Positions 18,456-27,702 of a stretch of DNA of 64,000 bases are shown one piece after another. Source of the DNA: an uncultured Neglectibacter sp. GTDB lineage: Bacteria > Bacillota > Clostridia > Oscillospirales > Acutalibacteraceae. The translations under genes and the position numbers were made by a program. The notes under the pieces are model-generated. The model was not told the origin of the DNA, made no database searches, and saw nothing but the letters and a program-made list of their open reading frames with translations. Location of the stretch: assembly GCA_904419785.1 (NCBI GenBank), contig CAJFSY010000001.1, positions 187,174 through 251,173 of the forward strand, read 5' to 3'. How positions within the stretch are numbered: position 1 is the first letter of the stretch; every line of letters begins with the position of its first letter.

Positions 18456-20837
18456 TTAAAAGGATTCTGCCAGCTCTGTGGCATAACGTACAGAAGCCAT
18501 CGCGTCTTTACCGTAAAAATCCGCACCAATGCTGTCAGCATATTCTTGGGTGAGCACTGCGCCACCTACCATAACTTTGCAGTTTGGCGCTTCTTTGCGA
18601 AGCAATTCAATGGTTTCTTTCATATGCACCACTGTAGTGGTCATCAACGCACTAAGCCCCACAAGCTGCGCTCTTTCTTTTTGTACCGCTTGAAGCACCA
18701 CTTCAGGCGGTACATCTTTTCCTAAATCTACTACATGAAAACCGTAATTTTCCAGAAGAACCTTCACAATATTCTTACCAATATCGTGAACATCCCCTTT
18801 TACAGTGGCAATCACAATTCTCAAACGGTTCCGTTTCGTATCCTCTTCGCCTTTTAGCTGAGCCTTAATCACTTCAAAGGCCGCTTTCGCAGCCTCAGCA
18901 CTCATTAAAAGCTGGGGGAGAAACAACGTCTTTTTCTCAAAACGATCGCCTACCGCGTCCAAAGCAGGCACAATCTCCTCATTAATGAGTTCCAGACCGG
19001 ACCGGGTGGCAAGAGCCTCTTCTGCGGCCGTGTGAGCAGAATCTTTAAGGCCTTTTTCAATAGCCTCCCGCAACGAATATGTCTCTTTCACCGTTGACAC
19101 AGGCGCGCTGGCTTCTTGCCCATATGCCGCAATATATGCCATGCAGTTTTCGTCCCAACCACTTAACGCACAGTAGGAACGGTATGTGCGCATCATCTGT
19201 TCTGATTTGGGATTCATAATGGCGGCATCCAGCCCTCGCTGAAGAGCCATCAAGAAAAATGCCGATGTTATATTTTCCCGTTGAGGCAGCCCAAAAGACA
19301 CGTTTGAAACCCCCAGAGAGGTTTTCACTCCCAATTCCTTTTTAATGCGCTCTAGGGCATCCAGAGTGACAAGAGCGGCATCCTGGCCGGCACTGACCGC
19401 CATAGTCAAAGGATCGATGACGATATCATGCCGGGGAATTCCATAAGAAAGGGCCGTTTGCACAATGCGTCTTGCCGCCAGAAAGCGGCCGTCTGCCGTT
19501 TCTGGAATTCCTTCCTCTGTGATCGTCAATCCAATGACCACACCGCCGTATTTCTTCACTAGGGGGAAAATCGCTTTCATCGAAGCAGTTTTGGCTGTGA
19601 CGGAGTTTACAAGGGGTTTTCCATTATAAAGCCGCATCGCTCGTTCCATTGTAACTGGGTCTGAAGTGTCGATTTGCAAAGGCAGGGGAGATATCCCTTG
19701 TAATTCTTCTATAACTTCGCACATCAGCGATGGCTCGTCTATCTCCGGAAGCCCTACGTTTACATCCAACACATGGGAACCTGCATCCTGTTGGGCAATG
19801 CCTTCCCGCAAAAGATAGGGGATATCATGGTCGCGCAAAGCTTGCTTAAACTTTGGCTTTCCGGTAGGGTTGATCCGCTCACCGATAATAACAGGTTTTT
19901 GCCCAAATTCCGCCCAACGAATTCCTGATGTAACAATCGTGCGGGAAGGGGCAGGAAGAGGCTGGCAACGCAGCCCGGCACAAGCTTCCGTCATTTTTTG
20001 GATATGTTCCGGTGTGGTACCGCAGCAGCCTCCCACAACCCAGGCGCCTTCCCGAACAATTTCGCCCATCCAACCGGCAAATTGATTGGCATCCACATCA
20101 TAGCAGGTTTTTCCATTCCGTTCTACAGGCAACCCAGCGTTTGGGTTGACTACGATTGGCAATCCTGTAAATTCCCGAAGCTTTGGCAGTAAAGCAGCCA
20201 TTTGCTTTGGCCCCAGTCCACAGTTTAGGCCGATCGCGTCAGCCCCCAGGCCTTCCAGTACAGCGGACGCTACCGCTATATCTCCGCCTGTAAGAAGCTT
20301 TCCGTCCTCATCAAAAGTCATCGTTACAAAAACCGGCAGATCAGAAGCTTCTTTAGCTGCCAGCAGGGCTGCTTTTGCTTCGTAGATATCGCTCATCGTT
20401 TCAATAAGGATGGCCTCTGCTCCAGCTATTACTCCGGCATGAACGATCTCTTTAAATGCGGAAACAGCTTCCTCAAAGGCTAATTCTCCCATAGGGCGCA
20501 ACAGCTTACCTGTGGGGCCTATATCTAAAAACACCGTACCTTTCCCGCAATCTTTTACAGCCTGCATGGCGTTTTCAATCCCTGCACTTACAATTTCTTC
20601 TACAGTATGGCCGGTGCCTTCCAGTTTAAAACGGTTAGCGCCAAAGGTATTCGTTTTAAGAAAATCCACCCCAGCCCGCAAATAAGAACGATGAATCTCT
20701 GCCAGTTCCTCTTTATGAGAAAGATTCCACAGTTCAGGAAGTTCTCCCGGCTGCAAGCCCATAGCTTGCAGTGTGGTGCCCATCGCTCCATCAAAATAGC
20801 GGACCTTGCCGCCCAGTTGGCTTAAAACTTTATCCAT
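18456..20837 (-). CDS. metH: Cobalamin-dependent methionine synthase lacking the reactivation domain
   Basis: This 793-residue protein transfers a methyl group from methyltetrahydrofolate to homocysteine through cobalamin. The homocysteine-binding domain fills the first 290 residues or so, with zinc cysteines in LNCGLG and VGGCCGTT. A pterin-binding domain follows (about 310-570), then the cap and B12-binding domain with GDVHDIGKNI supplying the cobalt-coordinating histidine. It ends there and lacks the C-terminal SAM-binding activation domain of the long E. coli type. A separate activation-domain protein is encoded directly upstream in the same operon and should fill this role. Confidence 0.94.
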   Translation of the reverse strand: MDKVLSQLGGKVRYFDGAMGTTLQAMGLQPGELPELWNLSHKEELAEIHRSYLRAGVDFLKTNTFGANRFKLEGTGHTVEEIVSAGIENAMQAVKDCGKGTVFLDIGPTGKLLRPMGELAFEEAVSAFKEIVHAGVIAGAEAILIETMSDIYEAKAALLAAKEASDLPVFVTMTFDEDGKLLTGGDIAVASAVLEGLGADAIGLNCGLGPKQMAALLPKLREFTGLPIVVNPNAGLPVERNGKTCYDVDANQFAGWMGEIVREGAWVVGGCCGTTPEHIQKMTEACAGLRCQPLPAPSRTIVTSGIRWAEFGQKPVIIGERINPTGKPKFKQALRDHDIPYLLREGIAQQDAGSHVLDVNVGLPEIDEPSLMCEVIEELQGISPLPLQIDTSDPVTMERAMRLYNGKPLVNSVTAKTASMKAIFPLVKKYGGVVIGLTITEEGIPETADGRFLAARRIVQTALSYGIPRHDIVIDPLTMAVSAGQDAALVTLDALERIKKELGVKTSLGVSNVSFGLPQRENITSAFFLMALQRGLDAAIMNPKSEQMMRTYRSYCALSGWDENCMAYIAAYGQEASAPVSTVKETYSLREAIEKGLKDSAHTAAEEALATRSGLELINEEIVPALDAVGDRFEKKTLFLPQLLMSAEAAKAAFEVIKAQLKGEEDTKRNRLRIVIATVKGDVHDIGKNIVKVLLENYGFHVVDLGKDVPPEVVLQAVQKERAQLVGLSALMTTTVVHMKETIELLRKEAPNCKVMVGGAVLTQEYADSIGADFYGKDAMASVRYATELAESF

Positions 20838-20868
20838 AGGTCATTTTCCTTTCGGCTGTTATTTGGTT

Positions 20869-21507
20869 CTAGCCTTCCGCTGACTTTCGGAAGGGACAAT
20901 TCTTCGCAGAGCAGCTCATGCATCTGCCAACATGGCATAGGGAGGGGTCTGGTGAAAGCCCAACCACTCCCGTAATGGATTTCATGGGAAGCATCAAATA
21001 AGTTTCCGTCAGTGTAATTCCTATTTTTTTAGAAACCTGCAAAGCGTCAAAAAGGAACTGTTGGTTTGACAAGGCAAAATCACCATAGCCGGGACTGTAT
21101 CTAGGGCGCAGATATAAACCACGCTCTTTTGCGTATTCTTCCAAATCTTTCTGAGATTTATCCGCTTGTTCTTCTGTATACACTGCGGCGCAAGCTTGTA
21201 ATACAGGCACTAGCGGCATCTCTACAAGCTCATACCGCTTTATAAGAGTATCCACTCCAGGCCCTAATGTAAAGGCGACTAGAAAGGCTTCTTGACAACC
21301 TTTTAGGTGAGCCGCCAGAGTTGCACTAGGCAGATAGGTACCCCCAATGTAAACACCTTCGTTATTAACAGAAATCGTAAAGTGGCCAGACACATACCGT
21401 GGATTTGCCGCTTGGACTATTTCGCGTTCCGCGCGGGCTATCAGCTGGTCTAAGTTAGGATTGCTTTTGGGGGCACTCAGATAGCGGAGAATTTCTTGTT
21501 TATCCAT
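20869..21507 (-). CDS. Stand-alone methionine synthase activation domain protein
   Basis: This 212-residue protein resembles the C-terminal activation (SAM-binding) domain of MetH, which reductively methylates inactive cob(II)alamin. Recognisable points are the RPRYSPGYGDF segment, which is the SAM-binding RxxxGYxx-type motif of that domain, and the C-terminal cysteine cluster C-x4-C-x2-C-x4-C. It sits between metF and the short metH. The split arrangement is known in Clostridia and Thermotoga-type organisms. The reactivation role here is inferred from similarity and position. Confidence 0.85.
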   Translation of the reverse strand: MDKQEILRYLSAPKSNPNLDQLIARAEREIVQAANPRYVSGHFTISVNNEGVYIGGTYLPSATLAAHLKGCQEAFLVAFTLGPGVDTLIKRYELVEMPLVPVLQACAAVYTEEQADKSQKDLEEYAKERGLYLRPRYSPGYGDFALSNQQFLFDALQVSKKIGITLTETYLMLPMKSITGVVGLSPDPSLCHVGRCMSCSAKNCPFRKSAEG

Positions 21508-21525
21508 AATTGCCGCTATGCTCCT

Positions 21526-22389
21526 TTACCGCAAAATATGACTGAGGTTTTCCATGATCTTCGCTGCAGTTTTGGGCCTGTTCATAGTGTATAAATGGAT
21601 ATATCTCACCCCGTTTGCTACCAGATCGATAATCTGATCTGTAGCATAAGCGATACCGGCCTGTTCCATAGCCAGGGGATCATCCGCGAATTTGTCGGCA
21701 ATCGCCTTGAAGCGGGGAGGAAGCATGGAACCGGAAAGCTCACAACTGCGCTTGATCTGCTTGGCATTGATCACCGGCATAATTCCCGGAATCACCGGTA
21801 CATTGATTCCCACCGCCAACACACGATAAAGGAAATTATAATAAACGTTGTTATCAAAAAACATTTGCGTAGTAAGAAAATCACAGCCGGCATCCACTTT
21901 TTCTTTTAAGAAAGCAATATCATCCTCTTTATGTTCACACTCTACATGACCTTCTGGATAACATGCGCCTCCTATGCAAAAATCTCCTTGCTCTTTAATA
22001 TCCTGAATCAGCTGGATCGCATATGTATAAGGTCCGGGAACATATTCTTTGGGAAGATCCCCTCGCAATGCCAAAATATTTTCAATGCCGCAGTGTTTCA
22101 TTTCACTAAGCCGCTGTTTTACATCTTCTTTTGTGGAATCACAGCAGGTAAGATGCGCCAGCGCAGGAATAGAGTGGGTATTTTGGATATAAGACGCCAC
22201 TTCCACTGTTTTTTTAGAAGTGCTGCCGCCTGCACCATATGTCACACTGATAAAGTCTGGGCCTAACGCCTGAATGGCGTCCACCGTCTCAAAAATGCCG
22301 CTAAATTGCGTCTCTTTTTTTGGGGGGAATATCTCACAAGAAAAAACGATTTTTTTGTTATTTTGTTTGAGCAAATCTTTAATTTTCAC
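21526..22389 (-). CDS. metF: Methylenetetrahydrofolate reductase
   Basis: MetF reduces 5,10-methylene-THF to 5-methyl-THF, the methyl donor for MetH. The 287-residue TIM-barrel flavoprotein shows FSCEIFPPK at the N-terminus, SVTYGAGGST in the active-site region, NILALRGDLP, and TTQMFFDN. The start is a GTG at 22389 with AAGG upstream. It is the first gene of the metF, activation protein, metH operon, so the three genes form one methyl-transfer unit. I saw no SAM riboswitch in the short leader. Confidence 0.95.
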   Translation of the reverse strand: MKIKDLLKQNNKKIVFSCEIFPPKKETQFSGIFETVDAIQALGPDFISVTYGAGGSTSKKTVEVASYIQNTHSIPALAHLTCCDSTKEDVKQRLSEMKHCGIENILALRGDLPKEYVPGPYTYAIQLIQDIKEQGDFCIGGACYPEGHVECEHKEDDIAFLKEKVDAGCDFLTTQMFFDNNVYYNFLYRVLAVGINVPVIPGIMPVINAKQIKRSCELSGSMLPPRFKAIADKFADDPLAMEQAGIAYATDQIIDLVANGVRYIHLYTMNRPKTAAKIMENLSHILR

Positions 22390-22443
22390 AGGAAACCACG
22401 CCTTTCTAAGGGGCTTATCGTTCTGAATTTATTTTAGTGTATT

Positions 22444-22472
22444 ATTATACCATGCAGCCAAAGGATTGAAAA
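22444..22472 (-). promoter_or_regulatory. Probable promoter of the metF-metH operon
   Basis: On the minus strand a perfect TATAAT (22449-22444) is preceded by TGG, an extended -10. The -35 region at 17 bases (TTTTCA) is weak. The leader to metF is about 50 bases. Confidence 0.55.
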
Positions 22473-22524
22473 GGGAATATGGCAAAAACTTTCGGCATAT
22501 GCCTGCTACCATAGGGGTGATTTT

Positions 22525-23253
22525 ATGAAACGCAAAGTGTTCTTTTGGGTGTTATTCTGTGCTTCTTTGATATTATTCGGCGCGCAAACTCTGGAAGCTT
22601 TTGGGATCGTGGCATTCCATGCGGATTTTTTTGAGAAAAAAACAACCATCGTGGTGGATGCGGGACATGGGGGAGAAGATGGTGGCGCTGTTGGTGTAAA
22701 TGGGTCTGTAGAGAAAGATATTAACTTGGCGATTGCGTTAGCTTTAGCAGAGAAACTAAAAGCAAGCAATTTCCCTGTTGTTTTAGTTCGGGACGGAGAT
22801 TACTCTGTGGGAGACCAAACCCTCAACACTGTTGCGGAACGCAAACGCTCTGACACAAAAAATCGGGTTCAGTTGGTAGAGGAAACTGGTGACTGCCTTT
22901 TGATCAGCATCCATCAAAACCAGTTTTCCCAAAGCCAATATAGCGGCGCGCAAATGTTCTATTCTCCTAATAATGACGAAAGCGCTCAATTAGCAGAGTG
23001 TATCCGCCAAAGTGTCGTAAATTCTCTCCAGCCGGAAAATACCCGGCAAAACAAAGAAGCCGGGGAAGAGATTTATCTGCTGACCCATTGTCAAGTTCCA
23101 GGCGTACTGGTGGAATGTGGGTTCCTTTCAAACCCCGAAGAAGCTCAACGCTTAGTACAACAGGAGTACCAACAGGACATGGCTTCCGCTATTTATAACG
23201 GTATTATTTCTTTTATTGAACAACGAGGAAAAGAAACTTCCCAGAGCAGATAA
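22525..23253 (+). CDS. cwlD: N-acetylmuramoyl-L-alanine amidase, CwlD-like
   Basis: This 242-residue amidase_3 family protein removes peptide side chains from peptidoglycan. Zinc ligands appear in DAGHGGEDGG and SIHQNQF, and the catalytic glutamate in VECGFLSN. An N-terminal hydrophobic segment (about residues 5-22) should export or anchor it. The single-domain architecture and size fit CwlD, which makes muramic-lactam in the spore cortex; a vegetative amidase cannot be excluded. A partly sigma-G/E-like pair (GAATA, then CATATG about 15 bases later) lies upstream, but I consider it weak. Confidence 0.82.
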   Translation: MKRKVFFWVLFCASLILFGAQTLEAFGIVAFHADFFEKKTTIVVDAGHGGEDGGAVGVNGSVEKDINLAIALALAEKLKASNFPVVLVRDGDYSVGDQTLNTVAERKRSDTKNRVQLVEETGDCLLISIHQNQFSQSQYSGAQMFYSPNNDESAQLAECIRQSVVNSLQPENTRQNKEAGEEIYLLTHCQVPGVLVECGFLSNPEEAQRLVQQEYQQDMASAIYNGIISFIEQRGKETSQSR

Positions 23254-23277
23254 TACCTTCTGTTTCACCGGGTTTTG

Positions 23278-23286
23278 TGATATAAT
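23278..23286 (+). promoter_or_regulatory. Extended -10 promoter of radA
   Basis: TGA-TATAAT at 23278-23286 is an extended -10 element. No good -35 is visible. It leaves a leader of about 85 bases before radA. Confidence 0.6.
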
Positions 23287-23379
23287 GTAAAAATACTAAA
23301 AAAGGCACTTCAATAAACTTAAAATCGAAATGGGGGGACATCTGTTCCCAACCGACGATTAAAATAGGGAGAACCAAGC

Positions 23380-24750
23380 ATGGCTGCGAAAAATAAATTG
23401 ATCTATCAATGTAGAGAATGCGGCTTTCAATCCGCTAAATGGATGGGGAAGTGTCCCGGATGCGGGGAATGGAACACCTTTGAGGAAACAATCAAAGAAC
23501 CTGTAACCATGCAAAAGAAAGCGGTTGGCACAGGAACCAGGCTTTCCCGTCCTACGCCAATTAACGAGATCAGCACAGAAGAGGAGTCTCGCTATCATAC
23601 CGGTCTTTCCGAACTAGATCGGGTGTTAGGCGGAGGGATCGTCAAAGGTTCTCTGATCTTAATCAGCGGAGACCCAGGTATAGGAAAATCTACTATGCTC
23701 TTGCAGATTTGTGAGACTTTGGGCCAGTCGCTTCGGATTCTTTATGTTTCCGGCGAAGAATCCGCCAGACAGATCAAACTGCGAGCATCACGTTTGGGCG
23801 TGCAAAGCTCGAATTTGATGATTCTTACTGAAACGGATGTTCAATACGTAGTGGAAGAAATCCGTAGTGAACGCCCGGATTTGGTAATGATCGATTCGAT
23901 CCAAACTATGAATCACACCGATTTGAATTCTTCGCCAGGCAGTGTGACTCAGGTGCGGGAATGCACTAATGCCATGATGCGCTGCGCGAAGTCCTTGGAT
24001 ATTCCCATCATCGTTGTAGGACATGTAAACAAAGACGGCGCGATTGCCGGCCCCAAAGTGCTAGAACATATCGTGGACGCTGTGCTGTATTTTGAAGGTG
24101 ACCGGCAAATGACCTATCGGATTTTGCGAGCGGTAAAAAACCGCTATGGCTCTACCAATGAGATCGGCGTATTCGATATGGGGGAGAATGGATTGCAACA
24201 AGTGGAGAATCCCTCCCAGGCAATGTTGTCAGGCCGTCCCAAAGATGTTTCCGGCACTTGTGTTACTGCTGTAATGGAAGGCACCCGACCCATTTTAGCA
24301 GAGATCCAAGGGCTGGCGACCACCTCTGGCTATGGAAATCCCCGGCGGATGTCTACCGGCTTTGATTATAACCGCATGGCGTTGATTTTAGCGGTACTGG
24401 AAAAAAGAGCGGGCTATTATTTTTCCAACTTGGACGCTTATATAAATGTAGTGGGCGGCCTGCGTCTGGACGAGCCTTCTGTGGACTTGGCGGTAGCAAT
24501 GTCCTTGATTTCCAGCTTAAAAGATACGCCCATCCGAGAAGATACGGTTGTGTTTGGGGAAATTGGTTTGGCTGGGGAGTTGCGCAGTGTCAGCCATGCA
24601 GATTTACGTATAGGGGAAGCGGCACGCCTTGGATTTACCCGTTGTGTTTTGCCATATCATGGTTTAAAGAGTTTGAATTCCGCCCGAAAATCAGGAATGG
24701 AGATTATCGGAGCCAAAAATCTCCGAGAAGCTTTTGAGGCCGCTACATGA
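23380..24750 (+). CDS. radA: DNA repair protein RadA (Sms)
   Basis: RadA is a RecA-related ATPase that promotes branch migration in recombinational repair. The 456-residue protein begins with a zinc finger (Cys11, Cys14, Cys25, Cys28). Walker A is GDPGIGKST, the RadA-specific KNRYGS motif is present, and the C-terminal Lon-protease-like domain includes SVDLAVAMSLIS. The last four bases overlap the next gene as ATGA, which implies translational coupling. Confidence 0.96.
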   Translation: MAAKNKLIYQCRECGFQSAKWMGKCPGCGEWNTFEETIKEPVTMQKKAVGTGTRLSRPTPINEISTEEESRYHTGLSELDRVLGGGIVKGSLILISGDPGIGKSTMLLQICETLGQSLRILYVSGEESARQIKLRASRLGVQSSNLMILTETDVQYVVEEIRSERPDLVMIDSIQTMNHTDLNSSPGSVTQVRECTNAMMRCAKSLDIPIIVVGHVNKDGAIAGPKVLEHIVDAVLYFEGDRQMTYRILRAVKNRYGSTNEIGVFDMGENGLQQVENPSQAMLSGRPKDVSGTCVTAVMEGTRPILAEIQGLATTSGYGNPRRMSTGFDYNRMALILAVLEKRAGYYFSNLDAYINVVGGLRLDEPSVDLAVAMSLISSLKDTPIREDTVVFGEIGLAGELRSVSHADLRIGEAARLGFTRCVLPYHGLKSLNSARKSGMEIIGAKNLREAFEAAT

Positions 24751-25505
24751 GTAGGATCTTGAAGCGGCCCCGGCTTCCAGAAAAAGTAGTTTCTATCGTA
24801 TTGGTTTCAGGGGAGTATCCCTGGTTGAAAGAAACCTTGAAAAACTATGGCGTCATAGCAGCAACCACGGAAAGGGACAACCGGCTTCCTCAGCCAGTAG
24901 GATTTCATCCCGATCTGCAAATTTGCCCGTTTCCTTTCGGACGTATGTTCGTTTTAAAAGAAAATCCTTCCGCAGCTGCATTGCGGTCTTTGGGGATTTC
25001 TGTCACGGAAACATGTGCTGAGCCTGGCGATCGCTATCCACAAGATGTGCTTTGCGGCGGTTTTGTGTGGGGAGATTATTTAGTTGGTAATCCTAAAGCG
25101 ATAGATACAGTCATTCAGAAAGAAGCATCGCAACAAAGTTTGCAGTTATTGCCAGTCCGGCAAGGTTATGCAGCTTGTTCAACAGTTTTGGTAAATGAAC
25201 GCTGTGCAATTACCGCAGATAACGGATTAGAACAGGCTCTGACAAGCTACGGCTTTGAAGTCTTATTAATTCAACCTGGACATATTGTATTGCCTGGTTA
25301 TGATACAGGCTTTATCGGCGGCTGTTATGGCAAGCTGAGTCCAAACGAATTGGTGTTTACAGGCCAACTCATTCGTCATCCAGATGGCGCAAGAATTCTG
25401 GATTTTTTAGAAAACCAGAAAGTCTCAGTGATTGAGTTGAGAGAAGGCCCCTTAGTAGATGTGGGTGGAATTGTTCCATTGATGGAAAAGGACAAAAACG
25501 AATAG
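24747..25505 (+). CDS. DUF6873-like GME-fold protein
   Basis: I recognise this 252-residue protein only as resembling the clostridial DUF6873 group, which has the guanidino-group-modifying-enzyme fold related to arginine deiminases. It has a HPDLQICPF segment near residue 52 and a repeated GGCYGKL-type glycine-rich segment in the C-terminal half. No catalytic Cys/His/Asp set is obvious to me. There is no signal peptide. It overlaps the end of radA by four bases. Function is unknown. Confidence 0.6.
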   Translation: MSRILKRPRLPEKVVSIVLVSGEYPWLKETLKNYGVIAATTERDNRLPQPVGFHPDLQICPFPFGRMFVLKENPSAAALRSLGISVTETCAEPGDRYPQDVLCGGFVWGDYLVGNPKAIDTVIQKEASQQSLQLLPVRQGYAACSTVLVNERCAITADNGLEQALTSYGFEVLLIQPGHIVLPGYDTGFIGGCYGKLSPNELVFTGQLIRHPDGARILDFLENQKVSVIELREGPLVDVGGIVPLMEKDKNE

Positions 25506-25537
25506 AGGCGCTGGGAAAGAGCCAAAAAAAGAAAACA

Positions 25538-25573
25538 CTTAATTATACAAAATTAATATTTTGTATAATTAAG
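25538..25573. repeat. 16-bp perfect inverted repeat before a Xer-type recombinase gene
   Basis: Two perfectly complementary 16-base arms (25538-25553 and 25558-25573) flank the four bases TAAT. The arms are almost purely AT and contain TATAAT on either strand. The right arm ends one base into the GGGGAGG ribosome-binding site of the recombinase gene. It could be an operator, a promoter core, a hairpin that affects translation, or a recombinase binding site. Confidence 0.85.
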
Positions 25574-25593
25574 GGGAGGCGAAATAGCATATT

Positions 25594-26601
25594 ATGAGTT
25601 TTTCTATTAAAGATGAAATGCCGGAACTGGTGCAGCAATATGCCATGTATTTGCGGAATATCCGCGGGCTTTCTGCTAAAACCGTTAACGAATACTGTAT
25701 GGACCTGCGAACATTTTTCCGTTTTTTAAAAAGCCGTCACATATCTAAGCCATTGGACGAAATTCCTGTAAACGATATCACATTAGATGATATCCGCAAT
25801 ATCAAAACCTATGACATCTTTGAGTTCATGAATTTTGTGGCTGATGAACGCAATAACATGAGTTCAACACGGCAGCGGAAATCTTCTTCTTTAAAATCCT
25901 TTTTCAAATATCTGACAGTTCATGAAAAACTGCTAGATGAAAATCCTACGGAAAATTTAACACCTCCTAAAAAGAAAAAAGCGCTTCCCCATTTTTTATC
26001 TCTCGAACAAAGTATCGAACTGCTTAATGCTGTAGATGGTCCTGACGCTGAACGTGACCGATGTATTCTTACATTGTTCCTGAATTGTGGCATGCGGCTC
26101 TCTGAACTGGTATCGATTAATTTGACCGATGTTATCCAAAACAATTCCACACTTCGTATTTTGGGTAAAGGCAACAAAGAACGAATTGTGTATCTCAACC
26201 AAGCTTGCGTGGATTCTATCCAGCAGTATTTGGCTGTACGCCCCAAGGATAGCGTTAAAGACCGCAATGCCCTTTTTCTAAGCAATCGAGGCATTCGGAT
26301 CAGCCCCAAAACAGTCCAGTACATCGTAAAAAAATATCTGAGCAAAATCGGTCTGAGTGGCACTGGTTACTCAGTACACAAACTGCGCCACACAGCAGCA
26401 ACACTGATGTACCGTTATGGAAATGTAGACATTCGTGTATTGCAGGATATTCTAGGCCATGCTAACTTAGGGACTACGGAGATCTATACTCATACTTCCA
26501 GCAGTCAGATGGAAGAAGCGATCAATTCCAATCCATTAGCAACGATAACGGAAAAGAAAAATAAGACAAAAGAACCGGCTTCAAAAGAAACAGATGAATG
26601 A
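25594..26601 (+). CDS. Tyrosine recombinase, XerC-like
   Basis: This 335-residue site-specific recombinase has a SAM-like core-binding N-domain and the catalytic domain. The full catalytic set is visible: Arg in GMRLSELV, Lys in GKGNKER, HxxR in HKLRHTAA, His in LGHANLG and the nucleophilic Tyr in TEIYTH. The C-terminus carries a lysine-rich extension of about 25 residues. Together with xerD downstream it could form the pair that resolves chromosome dimers; a dedicated inversion or integration role is also possible. The ribosome-binding site is 14 bases away, which is long. Confidence 0.88.
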   Translation: MSFSIKDEMPELVQQYAMYLRNIRGLSAKTVNEYCMDLRTFFRFLKSRHISKPLDEIPVNDITLDDIRNIKTYDIFEFMNFVADERNNMSSTRQRKSSSLKSFFKYLTVHEKLLDENPTENLTPPKKKKALPHFLSLEQSIELLNAVDGPDAERDRCILTLFLNCGMRLSELVSINLTDVIQNNSTLRILGKGNKERIVYLNQACVDSIQQYLAVRPKDSVKDRNALFLSNRGIRISPKTVQYIVKKYLSKIGLSGTGYSVHKLRHTAATLMYRYGNVDIRVLQDILGHANLGTTEIYTHTSSSQMEEAINSNPLATITEKKNKTKEPASKETDE

Positions 26602-26606
26602 AAACG

Positions 26607-26642
26607 AAAAAAGGAAAGCGTTTTTAGACGCTTTCCTTTTTT
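26607..26642. terminator. Bidirectional terminator between convergent genes
   Basis: GGAAAGCG and CGCTTTCC pair around an eight-base loop, with A-tract on the left and T-tract on the right. It serves the recombinase gene (+) and the spoIIM-xerD-yesL genes (-). Confidence 0.9.
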
Positions 26643-26643
26643 A

Positions 26644-27663
26644 TTATTCGTCATGGATATGATCTTTAACTTGCGATTTCTTCATAAGACGGCCATTCAC
26701 ATACACCATCTTGTCCTCTTCATCGGATTCGTCATCTTCTTCCCCGTTATCCGCTTCAGGAGGAGCAAAAAATCGTGCTTGTTCTAAATCTTCCTGCGCA
26801 GGAGCAGGACCATTCTTTTCTTCTTCCAACTTTTGCTGATAAGGTTTAATCAAATAACGATCGACAACCGGATATACTGTAAAATTGATAAAATAACTGA
26901 TAAGAGAAAACAGAAGAAAAACAACTAGAACTAACAGAATAAAAAGAGTAAGTCCCATCATGGGAATTACGGCAAACACCAAATAGAAAAGACCACCTAA
27001 AATCGCTGTAATCAATATATTGCGTCCCAAACCTGCCAACGCAAGGATAAATGCGTTTCGGTAAGCCTGGCTGAATTTTAACTCAAATGTGACAAACATT
27101 AAAGGGAGGTAATACTGGGCAAAGAGAAATACAATTCCCAATATCAGACACAACCAAAACGGAATATAGAACAACCAGCCCCTGGAAGTACCATTATAGT
27201 AATACATGATGGAGAAACTCAATACCACATATACCACATATACAATTACGCCGTTAAGAAGAAAATACTTCCAATTGTTTTTTACATTTTCCCAAAAATC
27301 CGACCACACAAAGGCGTGTTCTTCTCGGGCATAATTTCGTGTAACAAAGGTGAGTCCTGCGGTAAATGGCGATAAAAGCACTAATGGCAAAGGCATTACA
27401 TACATAACCCAGACATCAATTTGAACCGCTCCATTTTCGACAGGAAGCTGCAACATGAAATGGGTTGGGGCTAAAAATAACAACCCCATCAATATTACAG
27501 CTATGGCAAACGGAATTAAGAAAATCAAGTTCAATTGTACTAACTGACCGAATTTTCGAAGCAAAATCTCAAAGAAGCGTACCGGCGCCGCTTTGGGTGG
27601 GTCATCCTTATTCACCCCGGGACCGGGTTTGTTATAGTTGCCAAAAATACCGAGAAAGGCCAA
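26644..27663 (-). CDS. YesL-like (DUF624) membrane protein
   Basis: This 339-residue protein has about five to six hydrophobic segments between residues 40 and 270, in the layout of DUF624/YesL proteins. The N-terminal soluble part is followed by an LVQLNLIFLIPFA segment that fits the family. The C-terminus is a long charged, strongly acidic tail with a run of Glu and Asp near residues 312-325. The start is TTG at 27663, the only in-frame start with a GGAG site. Function is unknown. It ends at the shared terminator. Confidence 0.7.
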   Translation of the reverse strand: MAFLGIFGNYNKPGPGVNKDDPPKAAPVRFFEILLRKFGQLVQLNLIFLIPFAIAVILMGLLFLAPTHFMLQLPVENGAVQIDVWVMYVMPLPLVLLSPFTAGLTFVTRNYAREEHAFVWSDFWENVKNNWKYFLLNGVIVYVVYVVLSFSIMYYYNGTSRGWLFYIPFWLCLILGIVFLFAQYYLPLMFVTFELKFSQAYRNAFILALAGLGRNILITAILGGLFYLVFAVIPMMGLTLFILLVLVVFLLFSLISYFINFTVYPVVDRYLIKPYQQKLEEEKNGPAPAQEDLEQARFFAPPEADNGEEDDESDEEDKMVYVNGRLMKKSQVKDHIHDE

Positions 27664-27702
27664 AAAACCAACTCCATTTCCACAGAACGTACTTTTTAAA
27701 AT

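Noticed and set aside
22390-22524. SAM riboswitch before metF
   Set aside because: The leader is only about 50 bases and shows no conserved riboswitch core.
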